From NCBI GenBank assembly GCA_965215615.1, contig OZ244068.1, forward strand, positions 1,860,001 through 1,924,000: 64,000 nt of DNA. Direction: 5' to 3'. Position 1 is the first letter of the stretch, and every line of letters begins with the position of its first letter. The notes under the pieces were generated by a model. That model did not search any database, was not told the DNA's origin, and saw only the letters and a program-made list of their open reading frames with translations. The translations under genes and the position numbers were made by a program. Origin of the DNA: CBDATA01 sp965215615 (lineage in GTDB: Bacteria > Acidobacteriota > Vicinamibacteria > Marinacidobacterales > Marinacidobacteraceae). Positions 42,872 through 52,794 of this stretch are shown here, piece by piece.

Positions 42872-45535
42872 ATGGATTTCGACCTGAAGACGGACGAAGG
42901 GCTGCGGAGTGCCTTCGAGGCGAAGGCCTGCAAGATCGAACCGGAACGCCTGGACCGGGTGACCCGCTTCCTCGAAGAAGTGGCCGCCACGCCCTCGGAA
43001 GAACGGGCCACCGTCGAGTTCCAGCGGAAGATCTGGCGCGAGAAATCGGCGGTCGATATGCAGGATCGCTTGGGAGAGCGGATCGAGGATCCGGAATTCG
43101 CCAAGTGGTTCGTGGAACGGCTGCCACCCGATCTCCCGGCGGATCCCACGGAGCGGAACCAGGCTCTCGCTCGGGTCCATCGGGAAATCGTCAACCGGAT
43201 ACACGAGCTTTCCCTGAAGACGAACGAAAAGGCAGATCGAGAGTGGATGCAGGTCCGTCGCACTCTCGTGCACCTTTACCCCGCACATACGGCCGGAACC
43301 TGCCACGGCTGGCGGATATGGCAACTCACGAAAGCGATGGGCGGCCCTTCGTTCGACGACGAATCGAGCAGCCCACATCGACGCACGCTGCAGCATTTCT
43401 GGATTCGAAATCGGTTGGACGAGGTGCTCGACGAGCCGAAGGGTATGAGAGACCACGCGCTGCGGGTGCTGGTCTCGGGAAAACTCGCCACGATGGTGAA
43501 CAAGAAGGAGAGAAGCGTCTGGCTCTTCCGCGCGGGTGACCAAGGGCAGGAAGAAGAAGCGTGGCTCGCGCACGGGCTCGCCTTCATCCGCTGGCGCGAA
43601 GTGGGGGATCTTTCTGCTGCGACCGACGACAACGCCATACGGGAAGCGTGCCAGGCAGCGTATCCGGGCGAGAAATCAAAGAGTATCGGCTTTGCGCTCG
43701 GCAACCTCAGGCCGTTCGCAACGGGAACGAAGCCGGGTGACTTGGCAATACTGCCACGCAAGCGCCGGGACTTTGTCTCCATCGGGATCATCACCGGTAT
43801 CTACTCGTACCGTGAAGTGAACGGTGAGTTTCGGCACACGCTTCCAGTGGAGTGGAAGAAACGAGAAATCCCAAGAGGAGTGCTCGACCCGGAAACCAGG
43901 AAGAAGCTGGGGGCCTATCAGACTGTGCTCCACCTCGGAGGCTCCGAACTGGCGAAACGCCTTGAAGACTGGTTGAACGAACCGGGACTGGAGCCCCTGC
44001 CGGCGACTCGCCGCCAGAGAAGTATCCCGCTGCGCTTCGACGAAGTGCTTCACCTCGTGGAGCGCGTTGGAGATCGACGCCCCTTCGAGGAAGTGCTCGA
44101 AGAACTCCGGGCGGAGAACCCGAATTGGAAGAAAAACTCCGCTCACAACCATTTCCATCGAGTGGCCGCCCCGTTGGGAGTGCTGCGGAGAGCCGGCAGC
44201 AACCTCGAAGTCACCGAGCTCGGCAAAGAGCTCCTCGCATCGGGCGACCCCGACGCGCTGCGTGACCGACTTCTGACCACGGTCTTCGGACCCGACCACG
44301 TGCTTGTCGAGTTGAGCCATGAGCCGCTCGCCTCTGGCGTCCTCGTGAAGCATCTCCAGCGCGTCAACCCCGGTTTCCGCACGACGGCCGGCCCGGACGC
44401 CCTCCTTGCCTGCCTTCGATCCCTGGATTTGATCGCGAGCGAGGGTGGAAAGAATCAGCTCACCGAGCGGGGGCGGCGCTGGAGGAGCGCCATCCATTGG
44501 CCACCCGAGCCGCTTCCCGGTCCACTCCCGCCGCCTGCCGGCCGGGTCGAGCCACCACCCGTCGCCGAAGTCGTCAAGAAAGTCACCACCGCAGCGGCCG
44601 AGCGGACGCTCGACTTCGACCGGAAACTCATCGAGAACCTCCATTACGGACTCTGGTCCCATGAGCGTCGCCACTTCGCGATCCTTGCCGGGCTCTCGGG
44701 GAGCGGGAAAACCCAGCTCGCCTGGAAGTACGCCCGGGCGGTGACGGGGGCGGAAGGCGTGACCGACGACCGCTTCGCGGCAGTTTCGGTCGCCCCGGGC
44801 TGGCACGACCCGACTCAGCTGCTCGGCTATGTGAACCCGGTCAACGGGATCTACGTGGGGACCTGGTTCCAGAAATCCCTGATGAGCGCCGCGGAGAACC
44901 CGACCGAGGTCCACGCCTGCGTGCTGGACGAGATGAACCTCTCGCACCCGGAGCAATACCTCGCCCCGCTGCTCAGCGCGATGGAGCAAGAGGGCGGCAT
45001 GATCGAGTTCCACGACGGCGACGAAGAGGATCTCGGAGTTCCAGGTCGCATCCTCTACCCCGCGAATCTGGTGCTGATCGGCACGGTGAACATGGACGAG
45101 ACCACCATGGGACTTTCCGACAAGGTGCTCGACCGCGCTTTCACCCTCGAGTTCTGGGACATCAACGTGGACGCGTGGCCGGGTTGGGCGGACTGCCGAC
45201 TGAAGGAAGCGGACCGGGTCCAACGCGTGCTCACCGAACTCATGGCGGCGCTCCGTCCGGCGCGGCTCCACTTCGGCTGGCGAGTGATCGCCGAGTGCGT
45301 CGCCTTCCTGACCCGCCACGAGGAGGGCAAAGGTGACGCGACGGAAGCTCTCGACACGGTTCTCTACGCCAAGCTGCTCCCCAAGCTCCGCGGCGACGAC
45401 TCCGAGCGGTACCGGAAGGCACTGGATACGTGCCGGAAAGTACTCGAGAAGGAAAACCTGAAGCAGTCCAAAGCCAAGGTGCAGGAACTCATCGAGGACA
45501 TGCAGGCCATCGGGCACTTCAAGTTCTGGCGGTGA
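42872..45535 (+). CDS. McrB-like GTPase/AAA+ restriction subunit with EVE/PUA-like reader region
   Basis: An 887-residue protein, ATG at 42872 after AAAGGAAC. Helical N-terminus (1-~150). Around 270-350 is a stretch (GDLAILPRKRRDFVSIGIITG, FRHTLPVEWKK) with the pattern of EVE/PUA-like modified-base-reading domains. Winged-helix-like repeats follow (FDEVLHLVERVG, VTELGKELLASGD). The C-terminal McrB-type AAA+ motor has Walker A GLSGSGKT (~607), CVLDEMNLSHPEQY, and LIGTVNMDETTMGLSDKVLDRA (NxxD-like signature). McrB motors drive McrC nucleases to cut modified DNA. The mcrC-like gene overlaps by GTGA. Confidence 0.87.
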   Translation: MDFDLKTDEGLRSAFEAKACKIEPERLDRVTRFLEEVAATPSEERATVEFQRKIWREKSAVDMQDRLGERIEDPEFAKWFVERLPPDLPADPTERNQALARVHREIVNRIHELSLKTNEKADREWMQVRRTLVHLYPAHTAGTCHGWRIWQLTKAMGGPSFDDESSSPHRRTLQHFWIRNRLDEVLDEPKGMRDHALRVLVSGKLATMVNKKERSVWLFRAGDQGQEEEAWLAHGLAFIRWREVGDLSAATDDNAIREACQAAYPGEKSKSIGFALGNLRPFATGTKPGDLAILPRKRRDFVSIGIITGIYSYREVNGEFRHTLPVEWKKREIPRGVLDPETRKKLGAYQTVLHLGGSELAKRLEDWLNEPGLEPLPATRRQRSIPLRFDEVLHLVERVGDRRPFEEVLEELRAENPNWKKNSAHNHFHRVAAPLGVLRRAGSNLEVTELGKELLASGDPDALRDRLLTTVFGPDHVLVELSHEPLASGVLVKHLQRVNPGFRTTAGPDALLACLRSLDLIASEGGKNQLTERGRRWRSAIHWPPEPLPGPLPPPAGRVEPPPVAEVVKKVTTAAAERTLDFDRKLIENLHYGLWSHERRHFAILAGLSGSGKTQLAWKYARAVTGAEGVTDDRFAAVSVAPGWHDPTQLLGYVNPVNGIYVGTWFQKSLMSAAENPTEVHACVLDEMNLSHPEQYLAPLLSAMEQEGGMIEFHDGDEEDLGVPGRILYPANLVLIGTVNMDETTMGLSDKVLDRAFTLEFWDINVDAWPGWADCRLKEADRVQRVLTELMAALRPARLHFGWRVIAECVAFLTRHEEGKGDATEALDTVLYAKLLPKLRGDDSERYRKALDTCRKVLEKENLKQSKAKVQELIEDMQAIGHFKFWR

Positions 45536-47052
45536 GCGCGCCCGAACTGCTGGTCCGGCGCGGAGAGGAATGGATCCCGCTCACGACCGCCCAACCGAAC
45601 GATGGCTTTCGGGAGCATGAGTCAGCCACCTTCCGTGCGCTGGGCACTCCCGAAGCGCGGGTACTCGTGGACGACGAACCGCTCCCGACCAACGAATCCG
45701 GGGATTGGCTCTGGAGTCCGGGGTTCTTCGCCGGGCCGGTTCGCGCCGAGCTGCTCGACCCATCCGGGCAAGCTCTTGGCAGATGGACGCTCCAGGTCTC
45801 TCCCGATCCGAAGAAAGCACCCGGAGACATCTTCAAGCGGATGGTCGGAGACATCCTCGCCCACCACCCGGCGCTGCTCGTCGGCGCGGAATCCTCCCGC
45901 ATCCGATTCGGCGCGCTCGACAGCGGCGACGACCCTTTCGTGGCCCTCGAACGACTCCGGCAACGCGAAGAAGGGCTGCTTCGCACCATCGCAGTAATCC
46001 GGAGGGAGCCGAGAAGCGTGCTCAGATCGCGGCGCGAATTCGTTCCGCTCCACCGGGTGCGCCGCGCCGACCCGCGAACGCTCGCCATGGCCGTCCGGGA
46101 ACCCGCCGTCATCGGAGCCATCCGAAGCAGAGAGACAACCGTGCAACCGTTCCTGAGCGTCCCGACCACCGAGAGGAGTCTGGATTCTCCGGCGAACCGG
46201 GCGGCACTCCTGATGATCCGCGCTCTCCGAAGGAGGGCTTCGGAAACCCTCCGTCAACTGGAGGAGAAGGTGGAAGCCGAAGATCAGGCCTCGGCGCGAA
46301 CCACGCTCGCCGGCAAACTGCCGCGCTGGGCGAAAATCCTCGAGCGAATGGCGCGAGCTTTCTCTCGCGCCGAGCGCATCTCGCCGTTCCGGGATGCCAA
46401 GCGGCCGGAAATCACCGCCGCCGGACTCAATGCCGTCGCCGCACACCCGCTCTACCAGCATTTCTGGCGGCTCGGCTGGGAAGCGCTGCGGCGCGGAGTG
46501 TCCCGCTCCGAAGAGGACGAGCTCCCGCTGAGCCCGACCTGGGAGATCTACGAGCGCTGGTGCTACGTCGAACTCTCCCGCCACCTCGCGCAGCAGCTAC
46601 CCGGGTGGAAGAAGCGGGAAGGAGGAAACGGAGACCACCGGGAAACCCGGTTCTCGGGGCCGGATGGCGCGAAAGTCACTCTATTCCTCCAGAAGACCGC
46701 GAACCGGAGAACGACCGGCCTCAAGTCCGTCTCGGTCAAGTGCCGACCGGACCTGGTTCTCCGCTGGGAAACCCCGGCCGGAGCCGGTTTCGTCGTCCTC
46801 GATGCCAAGTACCGGACTGCGCAGGACGGAATCCTCGGCGGGATGCGCGAGTCAGCACACCTCTACCAGGACGCGTTGCGCTGGGACGGGATGCGACCCC
46901 ACGCGACGCTGCTTCTGGTCCCGGATGCTGCCGAAGCGGAATGGCTCGCTGACGAACGGTTCGTTTCCGAAAACCGGGTCGGCGTTGCGGCGCTCCGGCC
47001 GGGAACCAATCTTCCCGAGTGGATAACCGGCCCATTCCTGCGGATGGGGTAA
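45532..47052 (+). CDS. McrC-like nuclease subunit (DUF2357 + PD-(D/E)xK)
   Basis: A 506-residue partner of the McrB-like gene, GTG start inside its stop. The N-terminal half is a beta-rich and helical DUF2357-like region (SPANRAALLMIRALRRRA). The C-terminal nuclease has YERWCYVELSRHL, RPDLVLRW (catalytic Asp, ~405) and VVLDAKYRT (Asp-x-Lys, ~424), an intact PD-(D/E)xK set. Together the pair forms a type IV restriction system acting on modified foreign DNA. No methylase is adjacent, as expected for type IV. Confidence 0.87.
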   Translation: MSAPELLVRRGEEWIPLTTAQPNDGFREHESATFRALGTPEARVLVDDEPLPTNESGDWLWSPGFFAGPVRAELLDPSGQALGRWTLQVSPDPKKAPGDIFKRMVGDILAHHPALLVGAESSRIRFGALDSGDDPFVALERLRQREEGLLRTIAVIRREPRSVLRSRREFVPLHRVRRADPRTLAMAVREPAVIGAIRSRETTVQPFLSVPTTERSLDSPANRAALLMIRALRRRASETLRQLEEKVEAEDQASARTTLAGKLPRWAKILERMARAFSRAERISPFRDAKRPEITAAGLNAVAAHPLYQHFWRLGWEALRRGVSRSEEDELPLSPTWEIYERWCYVELSRHLAQQLPGWKKREGGNGDHRETRFSGPDGAKVTLFLQKTANRRTTGLKSVSVKCRPDLVLRWETPAGAGFVVLDAKYRTAQDGILGGMRESAHLYQDALRWDGMRPHATLLLVPDAAEAEWLADERFVSENRVGVAALRPGTNLPEWITGPFLRMG

Positions 47053-47095
47053 ATCGGTTTTCTCACTCATGGAACTCCCTACGTCGAGTCGGGAC

Positions 47096-48028
47096 TCACG
47101 GACTGATTCTCGACCCGAAGACCACCAGCTCACCGAGGCCGGGGATTTCGCGCAACGAGGCGACCCCGCGGTTGTGCAACTGACGCACTCGTTCCCGTGA
47201 AAGCGAAAGCTCCCTTCCGAGCGCGGCAAAGCTCGCGGGCTCCCGCCCGTCGAGGCCGTAGTAGCGGGTCATCACCAGCCGAAGGCGACCCGGCATCGCC
47301 TCGAGTCCGGCGCGGAGCAACGCGCACTGCTCCAGGAGCGCCGCGGATTCAAAGGGGTTTTTGGCGCTTGCATCCTCAAGGATCGCGGCGAGCGCCGCAA
47401 CCGGACCATCGAGTGAGATCACATCGGGTGTTGATCGGAGGGTCGCCTTGAGACGCTCGAGCGGAACCCCGAGCCTTCGGGCGCACTCCTCTTCTGTCTG
47501 GCGTTCGCGTCGTCCGGCACGAGAACCGCGTTCTCCCGCCTCCTGCTCCAGTTCGGCCAGCACCCGCTCGGCCTGACGCCGCAGCAGGAGGACATCGAGA
47601 GGAATGCGGATCGTCCGGCTCCTGATGGAGAGCGCGCGACAAACCGCCTGCCGGATCCAGCCCGCCGCGTAGTTCTCGAAGCGGATTCCCCGCGCCGGCT
47701 CGAATCGGCGGGCCGCAGCCAGAAGACCCAGGTTCCCTTCCTGGATCAGATCCTCGACCGGATAGCCGTAGCGGATGTAGCGCTTCGCGATCCGGACCAC
47801 GAGTCCCAGATGGGCTTCGACCAGGGCATCCTGGGCTGGGTCGCCTTCAACCGTCTCTCCGCCTCCTGACGGATCGCGACGTTCCGCTTCGCTGGCGATC
47901 TCGACGCTTCGCATGCGAACCGAACGCAGATAGACCGCGAGCATGTCCAGTTCCTCGCCGGACAGCGAATCACCCGCGTCTTCCGACCAGGCATTTTCGA
48001 GACGATCCGCGTCCCCACCTTTCGGCAT
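47096..48028 (-). CDS. Sigma-70 family RNA polymerase sigma factor
   Basis: A 310-residue group 2/3 sigma factor. Region 1.2-like start, region 2 (VEAHLGLVVRIAKRYIRYGYPVEDLIQEGNLGLL, FENYAAGWIRQAV), region 3 (RLGVPLERLKATLR) and region 4 (MTRYYGLDGREPASFAALGRELSLSRERVRQLHNRG). It lacks the large region 1.1 of housekeeping RpoD and resembles RpoS/RpoH-size alternatives. Its regulon is unknown. ATG at 48028 is preferred; the frame is open for 29 more codons. Convergent with the McrC-like gene. Confidence 0.92.
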   Translation of the reverse strand: MPKGGDADRLENAWSEDAGDSLSGEELDMLAVYLRSVRMRSVEIASEAERRDPSGGGETVEGDPAQDALVEAHLGLVVRIAKRYIRYGYPVEDLIQEGNLGLLAAARRFEPARGIRFENYAAGWIRQAVCRALSIRSRTIRIPLDVLLLRRQAERVLAELEQEAGERGSRAGRRERQTEEECARRLGVPLERLKATLRSTPDVISLDGPVAALAAILEDASAKNPFESAALLEQCALLRAGLEAMPGRLRLVMTRYYGLDGREPASFAALGRELSLSRERVRQLHNRGVASLREIPGLGELVVFGSRISP

Positions 48029-48214
48029 GATCACTGAACCTCGATGGCCCCATCCAAACCACCTGCTCCTATCTTCAGCCACCAGGATGCCACCCCGCAA
48101 CCGTGATACCCACATTCTTGGCGGGATAGCCCTTGACGCGAACGAATTCCCTGCTTAACCAGAGTGTGAGGGAGCGACTGCTGTCAGCATCTCTCCACCA
48201 AGGAGGCCCCCGAA

Positions 48215-48514
48215 ATGCTCCGATCCATTTCCCGCTTTTTCATAGCCTTGCTCTTGCCGGCGGCTTTTGCCGGTTGCGAAGCGCCAAGCGCCGCGCCTGC
48301 CATCACCCCGTCTTCTCCGGCGACATTCACCCGGGAACAGGCATCGCGTGAACTCCGGGAACACTTGGCCTCCCGTGTGGCCGCCTTCGATGCCTCGCTT
48401 CGTGATCGGGGTGTTTCCGAGGAGCAACGAGCCGTGATCGTCGCCGAACTCGAACGCATCACGCTTGCTCACGCCGAGCGAGTGGACGCTCTGGGTCAGC
48501 GCTTCCCGTTCTGA
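48215..48514 (+). CDS. Small lipoprotein
   Basis: 99 residues, with a strong ribosome-binding site (AAGGAGG). The signal FFIALLLPAAFAGC is a lipobox, then an Ala/Pro/Ser linker and a 60-residue helical domain (REQASRELREHLASRVAAFDAS..). No known family. It lies downstream of the divergent sigma factor gene and before a Cys-rich exported protein on the same strand; the three may form a regulated envelope-stress set, which is inference. Confidence 0.75.
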   Translation: MLRSISRFFIALLLPAAFAGCEAPSAAPAITPSSPATFTREQASRELREHLASRVAAFDASLRDRGVSEEQRAVIVAELERITLAHAERVDALGQRFPF

Positions 48515-48563
48515 CACCCCCGCCGAAGAACTCCGACTCCGACCAACCCCTGGAGACGGCCCC

Positions 48564-48848
48564 ATGAGAATCCCGATCTTCCCCTTCCTGCTCGCCCACA
48601 TCGCCGTCTTTCTGCTTCTCGCATCTGGTAAACCAGCCGCTCAAGACGCACGGGACTGCGTCAACGATTGCTCTTCACGCCTCACGAGGTGCATTCGTGC
48701 GTCCGAGGGAGATCTTGAAGCATGCGCCAACCGATGTGGCATTTTCGGAGCCCGAGGGTGCCTTGAGAGGTGCTACAACGCGCATCAAGATGACATCAAC
48801 ACCTGCCTCAACCGGTTTTCGGATTGCACCGGAGGGTGCTGGATTTGA
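48564..48848 (+). CDS. Small cysteine-rich exported protein
   Basis: 94 residues. A signal peptide (FPFLLAHIAVFLLLASGKPAAQ) is followed by about 70 residues with 12 cysteines in a repeating pattern (CVNDCSSRLTRC, CANRC, GCLERC, CLNRFSDCTGGC), which predicts several disulfides outside the cytoplasm. No family recognised; such proteins can be structural, metal-binding, or small toxins. TTGA overlap with the next gene. Confidence 0.75.
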   Translation: MRIPIFPFLLAHIAVFLLLASGKPAAQDARDCVNDCSSRLTRCIRASEGDLEACANRCGIFGARGCLERCYNAHQDDINTCLNRFSDCTGGCWI

Positions 48849-49261
48849 CTCCAGGCTGGTCCGTGAGCCCGTCCACCCTGCGACTCGGAACCGGGCTCGC
48901 TCTCGGCACCGGCATCGGGATCGCGCTCTGGGGCGCTCTCGTCGAGCAATCGGGCGGGCGCGCGGTGGCAGAAACAGCGTTCGGGGTGGCGCTCGCCATG
49001 TTCGTCGCCTTTCCGGTCTGGGTCGCGGTGGGCCGCTGGATTCGCCCCTGGGCCACCTCCGGGTTCTTCCGCCAACTTGCTTTCGGAACCGTTCTCGGGA
49101 TCGCGTTCATCGCGCTGCTCAGCCTGGCCACCTCGGTTCTGACCGGACGAATCGGTCCGGAATCGGGAATCCTGGCTGGCCTGCTCTTCCCGTTCCTTCT
49201 CGGTGTCTGGAACGCTGCGCTTTTGGGGATTGGTATGGGGATCGGCTCGGCCAAATCCTGA
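48845..49261 (+). CDS. Small integral membrane protein
   Basis: About 138 residues from a TTG at 48845 that overlaps the preceding stop; a GTG at 48863 is also possible. Four hydrophobic segments (GLALGTGIGIALWGALV, FGVALAMFVAFPVWVAV, FGTVLGIAFIALLSLAT, ILAGLLFPFLLGVWNAALLGIG) account for most of it. No motif or family recognised. It ends about 78 bp before the second tRNA-Leu. Confidence 0.7.
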   Translation: MTPGWSVSPSTLRLGTGLALGTGIGIALWGALVEQSGGRAVAETAFGVALAMFVAFPVWVAVGRWIRPWATSGFFRQLAFGTVLGIAFIALLSLATSVLTGRIGPESGILAGLLFPFLLGVWNAALLGIGMGIGSAKS

Positions 49262-49338
49262 CGCACCGAAGCTCGAGTATCCGCGGATCGGGGTTCCGAC
49301 GCTGATAAGCTCCCCGCGGTCGGGGTCGAGGCACCGCT

Positions 49339-49420
<82 letters not shown>

Positions 49421-49461
49421 GCCGGACCCTTCCCTCTCTACTTCCCGTACAAGGCGATCCG

Positions 49462-50808
49462 ATGACCCGCAAGAAGGCACCGGAGCTTCCCGAAATCCCC
49501 GGTCTCGAAGTGGAGCTGGTCGAGGAAGGCCAAAGCCACCGCGACTTCCGGGTGACCATCCCCGCCGAGGCGCGTGAGAAGGCGGTCCGCAGCCGGCTCG
49601 GGAAAATCCGCCGCGAAGTCACGATCCGCGGATTCCGCAAGGGCAAGGCTCCGTGGTCGGTGATCGAGAGCCGCTACGCCGACGAGGCGCGCGAGGACGC
49701 AGCCACCGATCTCCTCCGGAGTGCGGGAGTCGCGTGCGTCGAGCGATTCGAGCTTCGCCCGGTGGCCCCGGTCACCGCCCGGGTCGAAAAAGGCGAACCC
49801 GGCGAGCCGCTGGTCGGCCGGGTGGAGGTGAGCGTCCACCCCAAGCTCGATCCCATCCGCTTCGACGGAATCAAGGTGGAAGCGGTGCACTCCCCGGTCA
49901 CCGAGTCGGACATCGGCCGGGTTCTCGAAAACATCCGGCGGGAGGTCGCGCCACTCGGGCCGGTCGGGCCGCGCGGACTCGCCGACGGGGACGTGGCGGA
50001 AGGCGAACTGGAAGAGACCGAGCTGGACGAGGACGGCAACCCGCGCCACCGCACTCCGCCCCGGAAGACCTCGAAGGTCCGGCTCGGGATCGGCGAGAAC
50101 CACTACCACCCGGCGATGCAGGAGGCTCTTCAGGGGGCCCAGGCCGGCGAGACGGTGTCCGCCACCGTCCGCTTCGATGCCGGAATCCCTGACCAGGAGC
50201 GCGCCGGCCGGACCTTTTCGGCCCGCTACACGGTGACCGAGGCGCTCTCTCCGGTTCTGCCCCCGCTCGACGATGCTTTCGCGCAGAAGATCGGCAAGGA
50301 CTCACTCCTCGCGCTGCGGGGAGACATCCGCGACGGGCTGCGCGAGGAGCATCAGCGCCGGGATGAACGCGAACTCGATTCCCGCATCCTCGCCGGGCTC
50401 CGGGAGAAGAATCCGGTGGTGCCGCCTCCCGGAGTGGTCCGGCAAGGGCTCGAAAACGAGCTGCGGCGCTTCGCCGGCCAGCTCGTCGAGGCAGGAAGGG
50501 ATCTCGCTCAAAGCCGGGAAGCTCTCGGCGAGATGCGGGAGCGCCTCGAACCGCGCGTCGAAAGGGACCTCGCCTACGGAATCCTGCTGGACCTCCTCGC
50601 CGAACAGCAGGAGATCGAAGCTCCCGCCGAAGAACTCGAAGCCGCCATCACCGCCGCCGCCCGCGAACGGGACGAAGCCCCGGCCGTGGTCCGGGCGCAG
50701 CTCGAAAAGGATGGCGGGCTGCTCCACATGAAGCTCCTCCTCCGGCGGGCCGCTGCCCGCCGCTTCCTGCGCGAACGCGCCGAGATCACCGAAACCGGAG
50801 AAGCCTGA
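49462..50808 (+). CDS. tig: Trigger factor (ribosome-associated chaperone)
   Basis: 448 residues. The N-terminal ribosome-binding domain has the signature ITIRGFRKGKAP-like (TIRGFRKGKAPWSVIE). A PPIase-like domain follows (VSATVRFDAGIP), but the FKBP core is reduced, and the C-terminal helical arms form the substrate cradle. Precedes clpP and clpX in the widely conserved order, with two bases between tig and clpP. Confidence 0.93.
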   Translation: MTRKKAPELPEIPGLEVELVEEGQSHRDFRVTIPAEAREKAVRSRLGKIRREVTIRGFRKGKAPWSVIESRYADEAREDAATDLLRSAGVACVERFELRPVAPVTARVEKGEPGEPLVGRVEVSVHPKLDPIRFDGIKVEAVHSPVTESDIGRVLENIRREVAPLGPVGPRGLADGDVAEGELEETELDEDGNPRHRTPPRKTSKVRLGIGENHYHPAMQEALQGAQAGETVSATVRFDAGIPDQERAGRTFSARYTVTEALSPVLPPLDDAFAQKIGKDSLLALRGDIRDGLREEHQRRDERELDSRILAGLREKNPVVPPPGVVRQGLENELRRFAGQLVEAGRDLAQSREALGEMRERLEPRVERDLAYGILLDLLAEQQEIEAPAEELEAAITAAARERDEAPAVVRAQLEKDGGLLHMKLLLRRAAARRFLRERAEITETGEA

Positions 50809-50810
50809 CC

Positions 50811-51404
50811 ATGCCGAACAACCTTCTCATCCCCTACGTCATCGAACAGACCGGACGCGGAGAGCGTTCCTACGACATCTACTCCCGGCTGCTCAAGGAC
50901 AACATCATCTTCATCGGCGACCAGATCGACGATGCCCTCGCCAACCTGGTGGTGGCCCAGCTCCTGTTTCTCGAGGCCGAGGATCCGGAAAAGGAGGTCT
51001 CGATCTACCTCAACTGCCCGGGCGGATCGGTCACCGCCGGCCTCGCCATCTACGACACCCTGCGCTTCATCCGGCCCGATGTCACGACCTACTGCCTCGG
51101 CCAGGCTTCGAGCATGGGAGCGGTCCTGCTGGCGGCCGGTGCTCCGGGCAAGCGCCACGCCCTTCCGAACGCGACGATCATGATCCACCAGCCGCTCGGT
51201 GGCGCTCAGGGGACCGCTGCCGACATCGAAATCCGGGCGAAGGAAATCGTCCGGGTCCGGGCGCGGCTGACCGAAATCCTCGCGCGCCACACCGGGCGTT
51301 CTCCGGAAGAAATCGCCCGCGACATCGATCGCGATAATTTCATGACCGCAGAAGAGGCGAAAGAGTACGGAATCGTGGACAACGTCATCAGCCGTCGCGC
51401 CTGA
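50811..51404 (+). CDS. clpP: ATP-dependent Clp protease proteolytic subunit
   Basis: 197 residues. The catalytic triad is visible: Ser in CLGQASSMGAVLL, His in MIHQPLGG, and Asp in the FMTAEEAKEYGIVD region. Forms the barrel that ClpX or other unfoldases feed. Operon with tig and clpX. Confidence 0.97.
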   Translation: MPNNLLIPYVIEQTGRGERSYDIYSRLLKDNIIFIGDQIDDALANLVVAQLLFLEAEDPEKEVSIYLNCPGGSVTAGLAIYDTLRFIRPDVTTYCLGQASSMGAVLLAAGAPGKRHALPNATIMIHQPLGGAQGTAADIEIRAKEIVRVRARLTEILARHTGRSPEEIARDIDRDNFMTAEEAKEYGIVDNVISRRA

Positions 51405-51479
51405 AGCACCGGGCCGGTGGCCTAGAATCGTGGCGGCGAGTGGCCCGGGCGGCCGTCGCGCCATCAAAGGAGTTCGTGT

Positions 51480-52745
51480 TTGCCAGTTCAGGGAAAGGGT
51501 GGGAGAAGCTCGAGTAACCGCCTCGTCTGCTCGTTCTGCCGCAAGTCACAGGCCGAAGTCGGCAGACTGATCGCCGGCCCGGATCGCATCTGCATCTGCA
51601 GCGAGTGCGTTGCGATCTGCAACGACATCATCGCGGAAAAAGCGAAGCCGGAAGAGCAGAAGCGCCGCCGGCCGGCTCCGACTCCCAAAGACATCAAGGC
51701 GCGTCTCGACGAGTACGTGGTCGGCCAGGACGAAGCCAAACGCAAGCTGGCAGTGGCGGTCCACAACCACCGGAAGCGGGTCCGACGGGCTGCCTCGAGG
51801 AAAGCCGGCCAGGACGAGGTCGAGCTCGGCAAGAGCAACGTCCTGCTGATGGGTGCCACCGGCACCGGCAAGACCCTGCTGGCCCAGACCCTCGCCCGCA
51901 TCCTCGATGTCCCGTTCACCATCGTGGACGCGACCACCCTCACCGAAGCGGGCTACGTCGGCGAGGACGTGGAAAACGTCATCCTCAAGCTCCTGCAGGC
52001 CGCCGACGGCGACATCGCCCGCGCCCAGCAAGGCATCATCTACGTGGACGAGATCGACAAGATCTGCCGCAAGAGCGAGAACCCTTCGATCACCCGGGAT
52101 GTCTCGGGAGAGGGGGTCCAGCAGGCGCTCCTGAAGATCGTGGAGGGGACGGTCGCGAGCGTTCCTCCGCAGGGAGGCCGCAAGCACCCCCACCAGGAAT
52201 TCCACCAGGTGGACACGAGCAACATCCTCTTCATCTGCGGCGGCGCGTTCGTCGGACTCGAACAGATCATCGAGCGACGGGTCGGCAAGAAAGCCCTCGG
52301 CTTCGGTGCCGAAGTCCCCGAAAGCTCCGAAGAGCGGCGTCAGGCCACGCTCCGCCACCAGCAGCCAGAAGATCTGATCCGCTACGGCCTCATCCCCGAG
52401 TTCGTGGGGCGGCTCCCGGTGGTCGCAAGCCTCGACGAGCTGTCCCGGAAAGAACTCGTCCAGGTGATGACCGAGCCCAGGAACGCCATCGTCCGGCAAT
52501 ACCAGGCGCTTCTCGGAGAGGAGGGTGTCGAATGCACCTTCACCGACGAAGCCCTCTCCACCATCGCCCGGCTGGCGCGCGAGCGGAAGATCGGAGCCCG
52601 CGGCCTCCGGATGATCGTCGAGGAGCTGATGCTCGACCTGATGTACGACCTGCCGTCGAACAAGCAGGTGCGCGAGGTCGTGATCACTCCGGATTTCGCA
52701 ACCGGCTCCGCCACCCCGGTGCTCGTGCTCAAGAAAGCCGGGTAA
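51480..52745 (+). CDS. clpX: Clp protease ATP-binding subunit ClpX
   Basis: 421 residues, TTG start. An N-terminal C4 zinc-binding domain (VCSFCRKSQ, CICSECVAIC) precedes the AAA+ core: GATGTGKTLLAQTLA (Walker A), IIYVDEIDKI (Walker B), the GYVGEDVENV pore region and RGLRMIVEEL sensor 2. Unfolds tagged proteins for ClpP. Confidence 0.97.
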   Translation: MPVQGKGGRSSSNRLVCSFCRKSQAEVGRLIAGPDRICICSECVAICNDIIAEKAKPEEQKRRRPAPTPKDIKARLDEYVVGQDEAKRKLAVAVHNHRKRVRRAASRKAGQDEVELGKSNVLLMGATGTGKTLLAQTLARILDVPFTIVDATTLTEAGYVGEDVENVILKLLQAADGDIARAQQGIIYVDEIDKICRKSENPSITRDVSGEGVQQALLKIVEGTVASVPPQGGRKHPHQEFHQVDTSNILFICGGAFVGLEQIIERRVGKKALGFGAEVPESSEERRQATLRHQQPEDLIRYGLIPEFVGRLPVVASLDELSRKELVQVMTEPRNAIVRQYQALLGEEGVECTFTDEALSTIARLARERKIGARGLRMIVEELMLDLMYDLPSNKQVREVVITPDFATGSATPVLVLKKAG

Positions 52746-52794
52746 CGAAAACGCAACCCGCGGGGCGCGGTGGCCCCGCCCCCGTCCGTGAACC

